Positions 5,895 through 8,948 of a DNA stretch of 8,948 nucleotides are shown here, piece after piece. Every line of letters starts with the position of its first letter. The stretch's first letter is position 1. A program made the position numbers and the translations under genes. Below the pieces are notes generated by a model that was given only the letters and a program-made list of their open reading frames with translations, was not told where the DNA came from and searched no databases. Where the stretch lies: the NCBI GenBank assembly GCA_020056205.1, contig JAGVIF010000173.1, positions 1-8,948 of the forward strand. Direction: 5' to 3'. Source of the DNA: Lentisphaeria bacterium. GTDB lineage: Bacteria > Verrucomicrobiota > Lentisphaeria > Victivallales > GWF2-50-93.

Positions 5895-6006
5895 TTGCGG
5901 TTCAATCGGCCGAATTTAAACTAAGTTCTTGATAATAAACGATGTATGAACTGCAATGCAGTTCATTAAATTATTCAAATAAAAATTCGGTCGATTAAAC
6001 CCGCAA
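5895..6006. repeat. 112-bp unit with long inverted ends
   Basis: The arm at 5895-5917 (TTGCGGTTCAATCGG...) pairs with 5983-6006. The stem is about 23 bp, with one mismatch, one G.T-compatible pair and one bulged C. Inside is a 9-bp hairpin ATGAACTGC/GCAGTTCAT (5946-5954/5958-5966). Overlapping the right arm is AAACCC/GGGTTT with a GCAA tetraloop (5997-6002/6007-6012). No flanking direct repeat was found, so mobility is not shown. Confidence 0.7.
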
Positions 6007-6146
6007 GGGTTTGAAGCATTGCGGCATATCTGTCCCGATGCCCTCTGGGATCGGGATGGCTTTAATAAAGTGGCTTCGCCACCTACACCGGCGTCTCTCT
6101 TGACCGGGCGCCTACGCCGCACTGCTCAAACGCAAAATGTTAGGCT
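5925..6146. repeat. Dispersed repeat, long copy with expanded middle
   Basis: The left end 5925-5944 (GTTCTTGATAATAAACGATG) equals the complement of 558-577 exactly. The right end 6108-6146 matches the complement of 521-558 apart from 4 substitutions and one indel, including an exact CTCAAACGCAAAATG. In the short copy the two ends are adjacent; here about 163 bases lie between them, mostly hairpins. Order and orientation of the ends are the same in both copies. Confidence 0.75.
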
Positions 6147-6312
6147 TATACGAGCGAAAGTCTACACTAACGAGCAATCCGTATTTTTCAAGCTCCGCGC
6201 GGAAATACAAAATACGAATAAAAAAAGAAAATAGATTTCCGTTTTTTGACAAGGCAAGACAGGAAAAAAATATGAGAAACAGGCCTTTTTGTGAGTTTTT
6301 TCATAGGTAAAA

Positions 6313-6341
6313 ATTATTTTTTGATTATTTTTTGATTATTG
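6313..6341 (+). repeat. 11-bp tandem AT-rich repeat upstream of the rRNA promoter
   Basis: ATTATTTTTTG is repeated perfectly twice (6313-6323, 6324-6334), followed by a partial third copy (6335-6341). The 11-bp period places the T-tracts roughly once per helical turn, which would favour intrinsic curvature about 80 bp upstream of the rRNA -35 box. Confidence 0.7.
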
Positions 6342-6380
6342 ATTTGCATGTTTTTCTTTGTCATGTAACTTAAGCTCCGC

Positions 6381-6447
6381 GTTTCAAAAAAATCTTTCAA
6401 AAATTTCTTCAAACGGTATTGACATCACACGGATAGTGTGCTATGAT
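6381..6447 (+). promoter_or_regulatory. rRNA operon promoter with UP-like element
   Basis: A consensus -35 TTGACA (6419-6424) and near-consensus -10 TATGAT (6442-6447) are separated by exactly 17 bp. Upstream, 6386-6413 carries A- and T-tracts typical of an UP element that contacts the RNA polymerase alpha subunits. The spacer itself holds the inverted repeat CACAC/GTGTG (6426-6430/6436-6440). Transcription should start near 6454, about 120 nt before mature 16S. Confidence 0.9.
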
Positions 6448-6488
6448 TATGCGTTTTGAACGAAACAAGAGATGGTTTTGAGATAAAC

Positions 6489-6515
6489 GTTCTTTGAAAA
6501 CTGAATAGTGCGATG
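6489..6515 (+). promoter_or_regulatory. boxA-like antitermination motif and 5' strand of 16S processing stem
   Basis: GTTCTTTGAAAACTGAATA resembles the boxA region of rRNA leaders, bound by NusB/S10 for antitermination. Positions 6490-6515 are complementary to 8222-8247 over 26 bp, with two G.U pairs and no mismatch. This gives the long stem that brackets pre-16S and is normally cut by RNase III. Confidence 0.8.
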
Positions 6516-6572
6516 TAACTGTTGATTCTGAGTTATAATGTTTTTCGGAGAAATCTGAAAAATGAAATTTAT

Positions 6573-8108
<1,536 letters not shown>

Positions 8109-8367
8109 TTAAGGAGTAATTTCCTTCGCCTAACCGCGTTGGGAATATGTCTAAACGCTTCGAACGCGCAAGCGCGAGAAGTGAGGATAAAGGTGAATAA
8201 AGCCTTTTACATCAATAAGTGCATCGTACTATTCAGTTTTTAAAGAAGTTCTTTGTAAAAATATTCGGGGTTTGGGCATAAGAGCCAATTGCAAAACTCA
8301 AAACCAACTGCAACTGTGTGGTTTATGACTTTTGTAGCCGGCTCATAGGATTCCGGGTTCTCATCCG
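8109..8367 (+). other. 16S-23S spacer, first part
   Basis: Right after 16S, AAGGAG (8111-8116) can pair with CTCCTT of the anti-Shine-Dalgarno (8102-8107), masking it in the precursor. A stem-loop at 8155-8182 contains CGCGC/GCGCG flanked by CGCTTC/GAAGTG. The 3' strand of the 16S processing stem is 8222-8247. A second boxA-like GTTCTTTG follows at 8248-8255. The remainder to the tRNA has only weak pairings. Confidence 0.75.
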
Positions 8368-8444
8368 GGGGCTATAGCTCAACTGGATAGAGCGCCAGCT
8401 TTGCAAGCTGGATGTTATGGGTTCAAATCCCATTAGCTCCACCA
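8368..8444 (+). tRNA. tRNA-Ala (anticodon TGC)
   Basis: A 77-nt cloverleaf with CCA encoded. The acceptor GGGGCTA/TAGCTCC includes the G3.U70 wobble, the main alanine identity element. The anticodon stem CCAGC/GCTGG encloses TTTGCAA with anticodon TGC at 8402-8404. The T arm is ATGGG-TTCAAAT-CCCAT. It is the first tRNA in the 16S-23S spacer. Confidence 0.98.
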
Positions 8445-8445
8445 G

Positions 8446-8470
8446 ATAAATTTTTTGAAAAAAAATTTAT
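8446..8470 (+). repeat. Perfect AT-only hairpin between the two spacer tRNAs
   Basis: ATAAATTTTT (8446-8455) pairs perfectly with AAAAATTTAT (8461-8470) around a TGAAA loop. It fills nearly the whole gap between the two tRNAs. It probably exposes the tRNA ends for maturation nucleases; that role is inferred. Confidence 0.75.
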
Positions 8471-8472
8471 TT

Positions 8473-8549
8473 GGGCGTATAGCTCAGTTGGTTAGAGCGC
8501 GTCTCTGATAAGGACGAGGTCCTTGGTTCAAATCCAAGTACGCCCACCA
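8473..8549 (+). tRNA. tRNA-Ile (anticodon GAT)
   Basis: A 77-nt cloverleaf with CCA encoded. The acceptor GGGCGTA/TACGCCC is perfect. The anticodon stem CGTCT/GGACG encloses CTGATAA with anticodon GAT at 8507-8509. The T arm is CTTGG-TTCAAAT-CCAAG. It is second in the spacer, reversing the usual Ile-Ala order. Confidence 0.98.
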
Positions 8550-8719
8550 GTTTGTTTTTCTGATATTAAAAAAATCTCAGAAAAGTAAATTGAGGGTATT
8601 GCGATTCTCGCAAAATCCGTTGTTCATTGAAAATTTAGAGAGAAAGTGGTTGTGCCTATGCGGGCACAAAGTAACTTCGTTGAAACGTATATTAAAGATA
8701 AACCAAAATTAATTTTGGT
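8550..8719 (+). other. 23S leader with hairpins, boxA-like motif and terminal palindrome
   Basis: This stretch contains stems TTTTCTGA/TCAGAAAA (8556-8563/8577-8584), TTGCGA/TCGCAA (8599-8604/8608-8613) and TTGTGCC/GGCACAA (8650-8656/8663-8669). It also has a boxA-like GTTCATTGAAAA (8622-8633) and a perfect 18-bp palindrome ACCAAAATTAATTTTGGT (8702-8719) ending at the first base of 23S. The 3' partner of the 23S processing stem lies outside the window. Confidence 0.65.
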
Positions 8720-8948
8720 GGTCAAGCTACTAAGAGCACATAAAGGATGCCTTGGCACTGATAGGCGATGAAGGACGTGGTAAGCTGCGATAAGCTCCGG
8801 TGAGCCGCAAACAGGCGTTTAACCGGAGATTTCCGAATGGAGAAATCCGTTCCGAGTCATGTCGGAACATCCCGCCCTGAATTCATAGGGGCGGGAGGCG
8901 AAACCCAGGGAAGTGAAACATCTCAGTACCTGGAGGAAAAGAAATCAA
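8720..8948 (+). rRNA. rrl: 23S ribosomal RNA, 5' part (cut by window end)
   Basis: The sequence begins GGTCAAGCTACTAAGAGCAC and continues with the conserved blocks GGATGCCTTGGCA, GGCGATGAAGGACGTG, CTGCGATAAGC, GATTTCCGAATGG and TGAAACATCTCAGTACC, as at the 5' end of E. coli 23S. The first 229 nt are present; the gene continues beyond the window. Confidence 0.97.

Larger units (their letters stand above)
5744..6572. other. Divergent intergenic region between icd and the rrn operon
   Basis: These 829 bases hold no credible gene. From left to right they contain the icd start signals, twin hairpins (5812-5886), a 112-bp inverted-repeat unit (5895-6006), further hairpins, a repeat end (6108-6146), AT-rich DNA with an 11-bp tandem repeat (6313-6341), the rRNA promoter (6419-6447) and the 16S leader. 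The hairpins between 6007 and 6240 include TCCCGAT/ATCGGGA (6033-6039/6050-6056) with an inner CCC/GGG, GTGGC/GCCAC (about 6070-6082), and CGTATTTT/AAAATACG (6180-6187/6209-6216). Short open frames here (5916-6122 minus, 6019-6234 plus) run through these repeats and look spurious. Confidence 0.75.

Noticed and set aside
6108..6147. Integron attC site, suggested by GTTAGGC (6139-6145) preceded by CTCAAACG
   Set aside because: The spacer between the L'-like and R'-like boxes is too long, no matching R''/L'' half is found upstream, and the sequence is explained as a copy of the repeat at 521-558. No integrase is present.
5916..6234. Short open frames on both strands (68 and 71 codons)
   Set aside because: They run through inverted repeats and hairpins, lack ribosome binding sites and show no recognisable protein motifs.
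6246..6276. Second rRNA promoter based on TTGACA at 6246-6251
   Set aside because: The nearest -10-like sequence, TATGAG (6271), needs a 19-bp spacer and is weak. The promoter at 6419-6447 is far better.

Overview
This window looks like chromosomal DNA from an uncultured Gram-negative-type bacterium. The 16S rRNA gene carries signatures that I associate with the PVC superphylum and in particular candidate phylum Omnitrophota (OP3): GGATTAGGCATGCAAGTCG near the 5' end, a CAGTCGAGAATCTTCCGC block after the 338 region, and a GTGCCGTGAGGTGT block near E. coli position 1060. That placement is from memory of these groups and is an inference. The presence of ftsA and ftsZ argues against Planctomycetes and Chlamydiae, which lack FtsZ.

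Layout. Positions 1-252 hold no gene but contain a long imperfect hairpin. A small plus-strand helix-hairpin-helix protein (253-522) converges on a minus-strand M28-family, glutaminyl-cyclase-like lipoprotein (649-1617). Next come three minus-strand genes in a tight unit transcribed icd -> ftsA -> ftsZ (5737 down to 2019): NADP-dependent isocitrate dehydrogenase, then the membrane anchor and the tubulin homologue of the division ring. Positions 5744-6572 form a divergent intergenic region. On its right side it carries a textbook sigma-70 rRNA promoter for a plus-strand rrn operon: 16S (6573-8108), tRNA-Ala(TGC), tRNA-Ile(GAT) and the first 229 nt of 23S (8720-8948, cut by the window edge). A 26-bp leader/trailer stem and three boxA-like motifs support operon processing and antitermination. 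The tRNA order (Ala then Ile) is the reverse of the common one.

The unusual content is non-coding. The spacers at 521-658, 1618-1957 and 5812-6146 are built from related hairpin-rich dispersed repeats. A 92-bp repeat occurs in inverted orientation on both sides of the lipoprotein gene. Its right copy is interrupted by a 118-bp element with 19-bp inverted ends and a 7-bp direct repeat, and the left copy preserves the uninterrupted site. Upstream of icd two hairpins sit back to back. Their 9-nt loops are exactly complementary, and their stems differ at 6 base pairs, all compensated. A third block (5925-6146) shares both ends with the repeat at 521-577 but has a much longer middle. Together these suggest an active family of small non-autonomous palindromic elements that also supply local gene signals, such as the lipoprotein gene's ribosome binding site and stop codon.

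The coding genes are housekeeping or simple. Points worth noting are the linkage of icd to ftsAZ away from a visible dcw cluster, and an FtsZ whose T7 catalytic loop has lost the first of its two usual aspartates while keeping a standard C-terminal FtsA-binding peptide.
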